A stretch of 64,000 nt of DNA from Amorphophallus konjac (taxonomy: Eukaryota > Streptophyta > Magnoliopsida > Alismatales > Araceae). Position 1 is the first letter of the stretch. Each line of letters begins with the position of its first letter. Under the pieces are notes generated by a model that was not told the origin of the DNA, made no database searches, and saw only the letters and a program-made list of their open reading frames with translations. This document shows, one piece after another, positions 1-11,346 of the stretch. The stretch covers positions 148,742,732-148,806,731 of the forward strand of contig CM040117.1 in NCBI GenBank assembly GCA_022559845.1, read 5' to 3'. Both the position numbers and the translations under genes were made by a program.

Positions 1-178
1 ACCCAACATTCGGACAACACCTTTTGATATACCGGGTAAAGGGTGCAAATGCAAGTTAAAACACTCTTTTCTTTTTTGTTGTTTTGAAAATAATGATGAT
101 GCTAGACTTGACTTAGACCATGATGCATGCAAGACTTATGCAAGACTACCCTACACACAACTCGCTCTGATACCAAAC
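1..178 (-). mobile_element. Leader and PBS of a second chromovirus copy (partial)
   Basis: This segment matches 7687-7864, the untranslated leader of the full element to the right, almost base for base. It includes a tRNA-iMet primer binding site at 164-175. It lies outside the LTR at 179-2474, so that LTR is flanked on both sides by internal sequence. The window therefore opens inside a neighbouring copy of the same minus-strand element that shares this LTR. Small ORFs here are not genes. Confidence 0.85.
164..175 (-). promoter_or_regulatory. Primer binding site, tRNA-iMet type
   Basis: The minus strand reads TGGTATCAGAGC, the usual plant initiator-Met tRNA complement. It lies three bases inside the LTR boundary at 179. 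It belongs to the copy that extends off the left edge. Confidence 0.85.
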
Positions 179-2474
179 TGATGCGGGACGGACACGGGGA
201 CCGACTCTACGTGGTATGGACCTCGGACTCTAGATGCGGACACGACCAGCAACACATGATAGGAGAGACACTAAGCCCGACACGGAGAGCTCCTATGGGC
301 TATATGTCGCTAACAGAAACGCAAGCTCACTCGTCATCCCAAGCGAGGGAAACGTGGATCGTGCGCGGTTGAAGAATCGGTAGAGTTCAAGGTAGTCAGA
401 CTCACTTCCGGACTCGGATCGAGTCACGGGATGGGTCACTCTCACGCTCACAGCGGTGACATGGACACACGGGCTGGTACCTATCGCTCTCGGCAGCGGC
501 AAAAGACCATATACTAGCTAAGCAAATGAACGCCAAGAGGTTCGGACCATTACCTCCACACACCCGGCGTGGCGAAGACAACCCCGACCGAATCACGGAC
601 TCCCGGTTAACAATTATTACAGCAATACACTAAGTCGACCCACTCCACGCAGGGAGGTAAAAGGTCACATGTGGGGTCCGGGATTTACGCGACTCGGGTT
701 GACGGGCAGCATGTTGATGTCGCCCAGCAGTGCCGAACTCCGCGTTTTCGTGCTTTCCGAACGGCAGCTTCTACGGGCCCGCGGGGCCCACGGACGACGC
801 TGTCCTCCGGATCTGCGGGGGTGGGGCCCACTGTGATGGGGGCCCCTTGTGGCATGCCTCCATGGACGACGGTCGGCCGGGAACACCGATCGGGGGTCGA
901 TCGGCCCCGATTCCCAACTCTTGAACTAATAACCCACGGATTTTGGTTGCTGTCTTCCGGCGCGCGCTCCGGCGAAAACAGCCGTTGTGATCAATCCCGA
1001 CGTCGGATCGGGACACATGAGATATCGTTGGAAAGCTCTCTTCAAATGCTTCAATCTAGACCCAGAGAGATCTGCTGGATCTAGTCGGATCAGAACGTTA
1101 TTGAATTTACAAGTCCCTGTTGTACAGTAACCGAAATCTCATATCTGCAGGGCACTTGTCTGAGAACCACCGTTGACCGCCTAGTAAACCTCCGATTCAG
1201 CTCTTGAGCTCTTCCTCAAAGTTATGGGATTTTGGACAAGGAAAACGGGAATAGTTTTTGTGGACTGATTGGAGGTAGTTGTGATTTGTTATGATTTGTT
1301 TACGGGAGCGTGGTCGGATCTGGGAACAGGTGGACTGCACTGTAGCTATCTCTGAGATCGATTTATGAAAAATATGGGATGGCCTCAAAAAAATTCAAAA
1401 ACATTTAGGGACGGTAGGGTTGATGGATAGAACTCCCAGTAAAATTGGGAGATCTAAAAAAAATCAGAAATAGGTCTGAACACTTGAAACACAGGGCGGG
1501 TGGAAGTTGAAACAGCAAGCAGATAGATCTAGAAATTAAGGTTGGACGAAAATAAAAAAAATATCAAATGGGATCGTTGTGACCAACCAATTTTTTTGGG
1601 ACGTGCTTGACACATCTGGAACATCCCCTAAAATCCCTAGGTCTATCGGAGCTCGTGGCGGACACAGAAAATTCGTGGAAGCTGCTATGGTCGGATGAAG
1701 GCAGAACTCCGGCGATCTCGACGGTGATGCGATGGCGGCTCGTGGCGGCGGCGGCGGCGGCGACCGGAATGATAAGGGGAGGAGTCACACCTCCTGAGGG
1801 AAGCCTTCACAGCTTCAAGGGGGACAGAGAGGAGAGAGGAGGGGGGCGCACCAGCCCTTGCTCTTGGAATTTGTTTGATTCAAATGGCATTAATTCATCA
1901 AAATGGGAAATTACAAGTATTTATGTGTTACATCTCACATCCATTGTCCACCGTTGGATCTAGGGGATGGAAATGGGTGGCCTGGATTGAGTGTGACACA
2001 CACACACACAAAATACAATAAATATTTAAGGGGGGGGGGGGGCCCTTGGACCAAGGGGAGTGGGCTTGACTTGGTAGGTGGGGTGGGTGGCCAAAATGTG
2101 GACTTTCCAAGCCACTTGTCCCCCACTTGGCCCACCCTTCTAGAAGCCTCCATGTGGAAGGTTGAATGACCCCACATGGGACCCTAGGCTGAGGTGGCTC
2201 AATGGGATGGGACCTGGGGGGGGCCCGTAGGGCCCACGGGGTCCAAATTGCACGTAAGCCCCTCTAACAATCAAAATAGCAAACCGAATACAATGAAATA
2301 AACACAAATTACACACATAAAGTCTAAATAAATATGATAAATGGGGAGGCTCAAGGCGGAGTCTCCAGGCTGTCTCCGAGCCAGATGGACGCTGAGGTGG
2401 CTCGAGTCGTGCTCCGTGTGCGATACCGGTGGCTCGGCGTATCACGCCGCTCAACTGCTCGGGTGTCCGCACCA
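179..2474 (-). repeat. Chromovirus LTR shared by two tandem copies
   Basis: The LTR is 2,296 bp and bounded by TG and CA. It is the 3' LTR of the element to its right, and the leader plus PBS on its left make it also the 5' LTR of the next copy. It contains repeated GGGCCC and GGGCCCAC palindromes (about 776-848 and 2040-2240) and a G-run near 2031. Small ORFs inside are not conserved between the two LTR copies as proteins and look spurious. Confidence 0.88.
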
Positions 2475-2722
2475 ATTCTCCCCGGGTGGGAGAAACTCGA
2501 CCCTATCGAGTAAGGGTCTGCATCGCTTCTGTATCGCTCCAGAAGGTCCGGATCAATCTGCTGCAACTCGCCATGTGTGATCCATGTGTCCTCGGTAGCG
2601 GGCCATCCTCTCCATCGCACTAGGTAGCGCGGGTAGGATCCACTCCTGGTAACTATCACCTGCTCATCCAGTATATGATCTATATGCTCACGCTGCCGAA
2701 CAACGGGGCTGGAGGTGGACAC
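2351..2722 (-). pseudogene. Chromodomain C-terminus of chromovirus integrase (frameshifted)
   Basis: Residues about 12-65 form a chromodomain, with HIDHILDEQ, YLVRWRGW and EDTWITHGEL. Chromodomains at the integrase C-terminus of chromoviruses are known to guide insertion into heterochromatin. It lies one frame off the main pol ORF, and the switch falls between about 2722 and 2765, so the original polyprotein continued here. The last roughly 40 residues read across the LTR boundary at 2474, so the coding tail overlaps the 3' LTR. The protein is not produced as one chain from this copy. Confidence 0.85.
2475..2490 (-). promoter_or_regulatory. Polypurine tract
   Basis: On the minus strand GGGGAGAA lies immediately upstream of the 3' LTR start (TGGTGCGGAC). 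This is the expected place for plus-strand primer selection. The tract is short, and assignment rests on position. Confidence 0.55.
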
Positions 2723-5700
2723 TCAGGTGTGGGATCACTCTCAAGAGGAGGAGATGGCTCGAAAGGCTCACTAGGGATCACCGCTGGGTCCCTATATGTA
2801 ACTAGATCCGATACATTAAAAGTAGAGCTAATACCATATTCATCGGGTAAGTCCACAACGTACGCATTGGATCCAACGCGTTTCAACACTCTGAATGGAC
2901 CGGCTCCGTGAGCTTGCAACTTCTTAACGGTTCCAGAGGGAAACCGTTCAGGTCTTACCCTGATCATGACATATTCACCCTTTTGGAACTCTCGGTGGTG
3001 TTGGTGGGCATCGGCTAACTCCTTGTAACGTGCATTGCTGGCCTCAATGTGACGACGGATGTCGTCATGCAAACTCCTAACATGCCTAGCAAACGACTCG
3101 GCCGACTCCGACACTCTAGCATGGATAGGCATGGGGACAAGGTCAACGGGTTTCCTAGGCCTACGACCTGTGACAATCTCAAATGGACTCATGTCGGTAG
3201 ACCTATTCACCGAATCATTATATGCAAACTCAGCCATGGGTAAAATGAGATCCCAATCCCCAATGCGGTCCTTAACTAGACACCTCAAAAGATCTCCCAG
3301 ACTCCTATTGACCACCTCGGTCTGACCGTCTGTCTGGAGATGATATGCAGTTGAAAACTTGAGGTGCGTACCCATCATATGCCATAGTGTCTTCCAAAAG
3401 TAGGAAGTGAATCTAACATCACGGTCAGACACTATAGTGCGAGGCAACCCAAACTTGCACACCACATGAGTAAGGAATAGGCGGGCTACCCTAGAAGCAT
3501 CCGAAGTCTTCGAGCAAGGGATAAAGAGGGCCATCTTCGAGAAACGGTCAACCACCACATAGACCGAATCATGTTTCCTGGAGGTACGTGGCAATCCCAA
3601 AACAAAGTCCATGCTAACATCCTGCCACGGGGCATCAGGCACGGGAAGAGGCGTATAAAGGCCGGAGCTTTGCTTCTTCATCTTGGCCGTAGCACAGGTA
3701 CGGCACTGAGCCACGATGTTAGCAACATCGCGCTTCAAGCTCGGCCAATAAAATCGATGCTCCACCGCCTCAATAGTCTTGTTCCGACCAAAGTGGCCGG
3801 CTAGACCTCCCGCATGTAGTTCCCACACTAAGAAATCTCGAACCGAAGTTCGGGGAACACATAGCCTGCTACCTCGAAAGAGGTAACCCTCCTGAAGCAC
3901 ATACTCATCAAGGTCTCTCGAGGGTCCGGCCTGGAGAGTGGTAAAAATCTGACCGAAGTCAGGACAATCAACATAGGCCTCCTTCATCTTCTCTAACCCT
4001 ATGACCTCGGCACTCATGGTGGTAAGCAAACATGCTCGCCGACTCAAGGCATCAGCCACTTTGTTTTCCACTCCAGCCTTATGTTTAAGCACAAAGGTGA
4101 ACTGCTGGAGATACTCGACCCAACGACTGTGACGCGAGTTCAGCTTCTTTTGGGAGTGGAGATACCTCAATGCCTCGTGATCGGAGTATAGGACAAACTC
4201 CTGATGTAAAAGATAGTGCCTCCAATGCCTAAGAGCCTGAACAACTGCGTAGAATTCTTTATCATATGTGGAATATCGCAGCTTCGCGTCATTCAGCTTC
4301 TCGCTGAAATATGCGATCGGGTGGGACTCCTGACTCAAAACTCCTCCAATTCCCACGCCTGACGCATCACAAGAGACCTCAAACACCTTCGAGAAATCAG
4401 GCAGTTGAAGGATAGGTGTCTGGGTCATGCGCTCCTTGATGTCCTTGAAGGCGGCAGATGCGGCCTTCGTCCATACAAATGTGCCCTTTCGGATACAATC
4501 CGTGATCGGGGCGGTGACGGAGCTAAATCCGCAGATGAAGCGATGATAGAACGTCGCAAGACCATGAAAGCTGTGGACATCATGAATGGTACGGGGTTCC
4601 GGCCACTCAACAATGGCCCGGACCTTCTCCGGATCGGCGGAGACCCCCGTACTAGACACAATGAAACCCAAGAAGGTAAGCAGAGGTGTCATGAAGGCAC
4701 ACTTCTGTGGGTTCGCAAACAGCTGCTCTCGCCGAAGAAGTAGACAAACCTGCCGAAGGTGGTCTAAGTGGTCCCCTGTGGTGCGGCTATATATAAGGAT
4801 ATCATCAAAATACACCACTACAAAGACTCCAATGAAAGGTCGAAGGACCTGAGTCATGAGCCGCATGAAAGTGCTAGGGGCATTGGTCAACCCAAAAGGC
4901 ATGACCAACCACTCATATATACCGTCCTTGGTCTTAAATGCGGTCTTCCACTCATCACCTGGCCTAATCCTCACCTGATGGTAGCCACTCTTAAGATCGA
5001 TCTTCGAAAAGATAGTGGCACCTGCCATCATGTCCAGCATGTCATCAAGGCGGGGAATAGGGAACCTGTACTTCACGGTGATTTTGTTGATGGCACGACT
5101 ATCAATGCACATTCTCCACATACCATCCTTCTTTGGGGCGAGTAATGCGGGTACAGCACATGGACTCATGCTGTCCCGAACAGATCCTCTCTGCACTAAC
5201 TCATCGACCTGCCGTTTAAGCTCGGCATGCTCCGTGGGACTCATGCGATAATAAGGAAGGTTGGGCAAAGAAGAGCCCGGAACAAGGTTGATGGCATGCT
5301 GAATATCCCACATAGGTGGGAGTCCCTCGGGAAGCTCATCGGGAAAGACATCAGCATACTCCTGCAGAATGGGAACAACCTCGGGTGGGAGCTCACCCTC
5401 GGAGTCCCGCTCCACCTCTCGGACCGTAATGGCAAACACCGGACTGCCCTGACTAAGCTCCTGCTCCATCTCCCGGGAGCTAATCATCATCAATCTCCTC
5501 GTCGAGGGCTCTCCTGGGCCAGAGGTAACGGTCATAGCCCGAGCTGGGGATGGGGTACTCGGCCCGGGGACGGAAAGCTTCGGAGTACTAGGGCCAGTAG
5601 GACCCCTGACTGATGGGCTCCTGGGCCGAACGGGTTGGAGGGTGACCCGCTGGCCAGCGCGGTCGAAGGTACAGGTGTTCGACCGGCCATGGAGCGTGGC

Positions 5701-6018
5701 ATCCCGGTCAAATAACCAGGGCCTGCCAAGAATGATACTGCCCACTTTCATGGGGAGAACATCACACCAGATGTCGTCACGGTAGGAGTGGAGCTGCAGC
5801 GGGACCAAGCACCGTAGCCTGACCGAAATGGAAGTGGTATCCACCCATGATACCTGATAGGGACAAGGATGGTCTACGGGTGTGAGACCAAGACGGGCGA
5901 CAGCGTTTGTGGAGATTGCATTGATACAACTCCCGCTATCGATGATCACCTTGCAAATTTGCTTTCCCAGCCTATAGAATACATGAAGGATAGTAGTCCG
6001 ACGCCAGTCATCACTGAC
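2680..6018 (-). pseudogene. pol: Chromovirus pol: protease, RT, RNase H, integrase
   Basis: One long open stretch runs from 5949, where the first Met is a convenience; the frame continues upstream into gag across a TAG at 6019-6021. Protease has the DSG active site (residues 4-6) and a GRPWL flap-like motif. RT spans roughly 215-400, with FSKIDLKSGYHQ, MPFGL and the catalytic YFDD at 380-383. RNase H has Asp527, Glu565, Asp590 and Asp633. Integrase has an HHCC finger (His712, His719, Cys749, Cys752) and a D-D-E core (Asp781, Asp842, Glu878), followed by a GPF module. All catalytic residues are present. The frame is lost just before the chromodomain. Pol converts element RNA into integrated DNA inside gag particles. 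Confidence 0.93.
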
Positions 6019-7542
6019 CTACGGCTGGGTGAGGATACATCGGACGACCCCCATGTGGATATCGTCCGAATGCTGGGCATCCTGGGCCTCACCTCCCATC
6101 TCATAGTACTCGTCAGCTAGCTCTTCATCTGCCTCATAGCTGACTAACTCGAGGCCCGTAGGGGTGGTATCCTCGGCCTGTGTGTCCCCAATGTGAAGAG
6201 ATGGGCGGGTGGGACACTGGTTGGCGAAATGGCCAAACCCATTGCAGCGATAACACTGCTGCCGTGATCCACTATGCTCCCCAATCATAGGTCCTTTACC
6301 TTTATCCTCCCGATGGATAGGAGGTGTAGGCAACAAAGGACGTGCAGGAGGTGCGGGTGTCAGTGGACGGGCTGTGGGTGGGGCCGTAAGATGCTGGGGA
6401 CGAGGAAGGTCCCTCGGGGGTGGTGGACGAGGCCTAGGAGCAAAGGGCTCGGGGCGAGCGGGCTCCTGAGGTCGAGTCATGGGGGCCCTCGGATACGTAT
6501 CAGATGAGCCACGGGGCTCGACACTACGAAGGGGAAAGGAGCCCAACCGATGGGGTGACTCGAACTCGGCCTCGAACTGCTCCAATTCGAGAGCGATCTG
6601 ATATGCCTGCTTCAAAGTGGTTGCATTGCGGCGAAAGAGTTCATATTGATAATTGGGCCGCAAACCTCTTCGAAAGCGGGATATAGTCATGGTGCTCTCT
6701 TCCGTGACCCCACACCGTAAGTAATACTCATCGAACTCGGCGGTGTACTCGGTCACGGATCGGTTCCCTTGAGAGATGCTTTGCCACTTGTCTATAAGAC
6801 GTTGGTGATATGAGGCGGGAAGGTATTTCTCCCTCAATTTGATCTTCATATCACCCCAAGTACCGATTTGGGGTTGACGTCGCTGATTGAGCAGGCTCTC
6901 CACATTGATCCAATAAGTTTGGGCCTACCCTTGCAGCTTCATCTTCGCGTATCAGACTCTTCGGTGGTCCGTCATCTCAAACCACTCCAAGTACCGGTCC
7001 ATGCCGGCCTCCCAATCTAAATACACCATAGGGTCCAAGGACCCGCTAAAAGTGGGAGGGTCCGCACGCACGCCCCTAAGAATGCGGTCGTCCTCCTCGT
7101 CATCACGATTCCATCGTTGATGACGATGACCGTTACCCCCTTGATCATTTTCAGATGCATAATCATCCACCACATGCACCTGTTGAACCCCAACATTCTC
7201 CGCCTGAGCTCTTGGTACAGCAGGTTGCTGAACCGGCTCCTGTTGGCTGTTCGTCGGCGCGGGTTACGCCGCTACTGGGCCCCTCTCGAGGACGGCAATC
7301 CTCCCAACTAAGCCCTGGATGGACTGATCCGAACTCTCGGCCCGATCCTCGAGGGCTTTCATCCGCCCTTTTAGACGCGTTCCTATGCCATCCATACGCG
7401 TACTAAGGCCATCCATACGCGTGTCAAGACGTTCCATAATGGCTCGGAACATCTCGGCCGTCGAGGACTCATCGGAGCTACGGGCTCGGGAGTCCGCCAT
7501 AGGTGGTGGTGGCGAGTATTGGGTACCTCGACGGGTTGGCAT
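6019..7542 (-). pseudogene. gag: Chromovirus gag with three internal stops
   Basis: Three collinear open blocks in one frame (7542-7267, 7263-6955 and 6903-6019) form one gag. I chose the Met at 7542 (MPTRRG) because chromovirus gags often start with a basic stretch; 7554 and 7500 are alternatives. The middle holds the conserved retrotransposon gag fold (DPPTFSGSLDPM, SLLNQRRQPQ, FDEYYLRCGV). A CCHC zinc knuckle, CYRCNGFGHFANQC, follows a proline-rich stretch. In-frame stops are TAA at 7264-7266, TGA at 6952-6954 and TAG at 6925-6927; TAG at 6019-6021 separates gag from pol. Every stop is one C-to-T change from Gln or Arg. Gag and pol share a frame, so the ancestor had a single fused polyprotein. 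Confidence 0.88.
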
Positions 7543-7849
7543 GCAAAGACACACGACCTAGAAGACACCGACTAATGCAAACACTCACTAGATGATGCAC
7601 TTAGACCTAACCAATATCCGGTACGAGGCGGAGATAAGCGATCCGAAGATCACTCGCGCAAGTGTGTGGCCCTCCTGTAAGGCGTAACCCAACGTTCGGA
7701 CAACACCTTTTGATATACCGGGTAAAGGGTGCAAATGCAAGTTAAAACACTCTTTTCTTTTTTGTTGTTTTGAAAATAATGATGATGCTAGACTTGACTT
7801 AGACCATGATGCATGCAAGACTTATGCAAGACTACCCTACACTCAACTC
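7543..7849 (-). other. Chromovirus 5' untranslated leader
   Basis: Non-coding sequence between PBS and gag. It is nearly identical to the segment at the left window edge. A stretch at about 7619-7724 resembles 57058-57168 in the LTR of a different element, with shared blocks GGCGGAGATA, CTCGCGCAA and ATATACCGGG. Confidence 0.7.
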
Positions 7850-7861
7850 GCTCTGATACCA
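7850..7861 (-). promoter_or_regulatory. Primer binding site of the complete chromovirus
   Basis: The minus strand reads TGGTATCAGAGC, complementary to the 3' end of initiator tRNA-Met, three bases from the LTR edge at 7865. This fixes the element's orientation and the inner LTR boundary. Confidence 0.9.
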
Positions 7862-7864
7862 AAC

Positions 7865-10132
7865 TGATGCGGGACGGACACGGGGACCGACTCTACGTGG
7901 TATGGACCTCGGACTCTAGATGCGGACACGACTAGCAACACATGATAGGAGAGACACTAAGCCCGACACGGAGAGCTCCTATGGGCTATACGTCGCTAAC
8001 AGAAATGCAAGCTCACTTGTCGTCCCAAGCTCACTCGTCGTTGAAGAATCGGTAGAGTTCAAGGTAGTCAGACTCACTTCCGGACTTGGATCGAGTCGCG
8101 GGACGGGTCACTCTCACGCTCACAACGGTGACATGGACACACGGGCTAGTACCTATCACTCTCGGCAACGGCAAAAGACCATATACTAGCTAAGCAAATG
8201 AACGCCAAGAGGTTCGGACCATTACCTCCACGCACCCGGCGTGGCGAAGACAACCCCGGCCGAATCACGGACTCCCGGTTAATAATTATTACAGCAATAC
8301 ACTAAGTCGACCCACTCCACGCAGGGAGGTAAAAGGTCACATGTGGGGTTCAGGATTCACGCGACTCGGGTTGACGGGCAGCATCTTGATGTCGCCCGGC
8401 GGTGCCGAACTCCGCATTTTCGTGCTTTCCGAACGGAAGCTTCTACGGGCCCGCGGGGCCCACGGATGGCGCTATCCTCCGGATCTGCGGGGGTGGGGCC
8501 CACTGTGATAGGGGCCCCTGGTGGCGTGCCTCCACGGATGGCGGTCGGTCGGGAACACCGATCGGGGGTCGATCGGCCTCGATTCCCAACTCTTGAACTA
8601 ATAACCCACGGATTTTGGTTGCTGTCTTCCGGCGCGCGCTCCGGCGAAAACGGCCGCTGCGATCAATCCCGACGTCGGATCGGGACGCATGAGCTATCGT
8701 TGGAAAGCTTTCTTCAAATGCTTCAATCTAGACTCAGATAGATCTGCTGGATCTGGTTGTATCAGAACTTTATTGAATTTACAAGTCCCTATTGTACAGT
8801 AACCGAAATCTCAGATCTGTAGGACACTTGTCTGAGAACCACCGTTGACCGCCTAGTAAACCTCCGATTCAGATCTTGAGCGCTTCATAAAAGTTATGGG
8901 ATTTTTGACAAGGAAGACGGGGATAGTTTTTGTGGACTGATTGGAGGTGGCTGTGATTTGTTATGATTTGTTTACTGGAGGGTGGTCGGATCTGGGAACA
9001 GGTGGACAGCACTGTAGCTATCTGTGAGATCGATTTTTGAAAAATATGGGATGGCCTCACAAAAATTCAAAAACATTTAGGTTCGGTAGGGTTGATGGAT
9101 AGAACTCCCAGTAAAATTGGGAGATCTAAAAAAAATCAGAAATAGGTCTGAACACTTGAAACACAGGGCGGGTGGAAGTTGAAACAGCAAGCAGACAGAT
9201 CTAGAAATTAAGGTTGGACGAAAATAAAAAAAATATCAAATGGGATCTTTATGACCAACCAATTTTTTGGGACGTGCTTGACACCTCTGGAACATCCCCT
9301 AAAATCCCCAGGTCAATCTGAGCTCGTGGCTGACACAGAGAATTCGTGGAAGCTGCTGTGGTCGGATGAAGGCAGAACTCCGGCGTTCTCGGCGGTGATG
9401 CGATGGCGGCTCGTGGCGGCGGCTACCGGAATGATAAGGGGAGGAGTCACACCTCTAGAGGGAAGCCTTCACAGCTTCAAGGGGGAGAGGGAGGAGAGAG
9501 GAGGGGGGCGCACCTGCCCTTGCTCTTGGAATTTGTTTGATTCAAATGGCATTAATTCATCAAAATGGGAAATTACAAGTATTTATGTGTTACATGTCAC
9601 ATGCATTGTCCACCGTTGGATCTAGGGGATGGGAATGGGTGGCCTGGATTGAGTGTGACACACACACACAAAATACAATAAATATTTTAGGGGGGGGGGC
9701 GGCCCTTGGACCAAGGGGAGTGGGCTTGACTTGGTAGGTGGGGTGGGTGGCCAAAATGTGGACTTTCCAAGCCACTTGTCCCCCACTTGGCCCACCCTTC
9801 TAGAAGCCTCCATGTGGAAGGTTGACTGACCCCACATGAGACCCTAGGCTGAGGTGGCTCAATGGGATGGGACCTGGGGGGCCCGTGGGGCCCACGGGGT
9901 CCAAATTGCACATAAGCCCCTCTAACAATCAAAATAGCAAACCGAATACAACGAAATAAACATAAATTGCACACATAAAGTCTAAGTAAATATGATAAAT
10001 GGGGAGGCTCAAGGCGGAGTCTCCAGGCTGTCTCTTAGCCAGATGGACGCTGAGGTGGCTCGAGTCGTGCTCCGTGTGCGGTACCTGTGGCTCGGCGTAT
10101 CACACCGCTCAATTGCTCGGATGTCCGCACCA
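7865..10132 (-). repeat. Chromovirus 5' LTR
   Basis: The LTR is 2,268 bp, TG to CA, and aligns over its full length with 179-2474. Differences include a missing block near 8035, a shorter G-run near 9690 and scattered substitutions. The right edge abuts an unrelated LTR remnant, placing the outer end of the array at 10132. Confidence 0.88.
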
Positions 10133-10444
10133 GAGAGGGTAAGGAAGGTTAAATAGAAAGAAATTAGGAAATTTTCTTAATTTCTGAAATTCAAATTTTT
10201 GTGCTGAAAATCCCCTAATTCAGAAAAATACGCAAAATTAGTCGAAACGATCCTTGGGAAGAGTACAACGCAACTGTGGCGTCCACAAGTCGATGAACTG
10301 AGAAATAAACTCACCACTAGGTTCCGTAACTTGTACGAGAGAAAAATCTACGTGGATCTTAAAACTCAACTCAGGACCCACAAAAGCTATCCGAAACTCC
10401 CCGATAAGGATCCGAAAGATCCAATAAGAATCCTGGGTATTACA
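10133..10444 (-). repeat. Remnant of an LTR of the B family (minus strand)
   Basis: Read on the minus strand from 10444, this begins TGTAATACCC and follows the first roughly 310 bp of the B-type LTRs at 22069 and 27480, including the block TCTCGTACAAGTTAC. It is cut at 10132 by the chromovirus LTR. The B-type LTR sits in Tat-type coding sequence that resumes at 10445, so the chromovirus array meets or inserted into an older LTR. Confidence 0.8.
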
Positions 10445-11346
10445 TAGAGGAATACGTTCCTCCTCGTCCTACTGGGGCTCTCCCACTCGACTGCTATATC
10501 CCGTGGGAAGAAATGCAGAAATGAGCCCGCCTCAAAAATTTGGTCCAAGAGATGATCCGAAAGCTCAAGAATGGCGAAAGACTCCTGATCCCAGACGAGC
10601 TCTCCTTATGCTCTAAAGATACAGAGATAACGATAGAGCAGCTAGAAGAAATGCTTCGGGGCTGTACTTGCAACATGGTGGCCATCCCACCTCCTGATGA
10701 CATCAACATTTCTCGGTGAGGTGAGCCAGTGGCCTTCCGAACCAGGCAAAGAACCACTGCCCTGCTCGGGCTACATCTAGCTCCAGAACACTCATGCCGT
10801 GGCCGAGGATGCGGTAGAGGCCGTGGGAGAATTCCCAAGCTACCCATTTACCCGTCCACCTTCGACCCGGAGTGAATTATCCTCTTTCAAGAAGAGGATC
10901 CAACCCCTATTCCAGAGAAAGAAATTCGGAAGGGACCCGGCATCTTCGATCCTTCCGGTATTGAAGAGATTCTTGCTAGCCTCCCAGTCTCTGTACCAGC
11001 CCCGGCTTCTTCTGTAGAACAAGCGGGACCGTCCGGCAAGGACAAGCCAGCCCGCCAGTTACCCCTAGAAGAGCCATCGTTGGCACCCCTGTTCCAAGAA
11101 TCCACGGGTGATCAGAGTCAGCCCGATCCCGGTAGTAAGGGCAAGGCGGTGCAACTTCCCGATGGGGAGCAGCATGGTAGCTCGCAAAAAGCTCAGCCAG
11201 ACATACTACCCTCCTTGGAGGATGCTCGAGCTTGAGCCGACCGGAAGGTCCTCCACCAGATGAAGCGCTTCCCTGCCAGCATTACAATGTGGGAAGCCAT
11301 CACTTGGAGTAAAGAGTTGGGAGAAACTCTCATCAAAATACTCTAG
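10445..11346 (+). pseudogene. Tat-lineage gag-pro junction region, degraded
   Basis: One frame stays readable with a few stops. It includes KNLVQEMIRKLKNGERL, a Gly-Arg run, a Pro/Ser-rich spacer and MKRFPASITMWEAITWSKEL. The last segment resembles the stretch preceding protease in Ogre/Tat gypsy elements. Stops occur at several points, including TAG at 11344-11346, just before the protease block in the same frame. The 5' end was removed by the LTR remnant at 10133-10444. Confidence 0.7.

Larger units (their letters stand above)
179..10132 (-). mobile_element. Ty3/gypsy chromovirus, Tekay/Del-like
   Basis: This is an LTR retrotransposon read on the minus strand: 5' LTR 7865-10132, PBS 7850-7861, gag, protease, RT, RNase H, integrase, chromodomain, 3' LTR 179-2474. 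Domain order and the C-terminal chromodomain define a chromovirus. LTRs of about 2.3 kb suggest the Tekay/Del branch, which is inference. The two LTRs differ by scattered substitutions and small indels, so it is not a recent insertion. No target-site duplication joins the ends: the right flank is GAGAG and the left flank is element leader. This fits a tandem or recombined array. The coding frame is broken by four stops and one frameshift. Confidence 0.9.

Noticed and set aside
665..1084. ORFs of up to 137 codons inside the chromovirus LTRs (also 8343-8741, 2140-2475, 9251-9625)
   Set aside because: They sit in non-coding LTR sequence, overlap on both strands and differ between the two LTR copies by indels.
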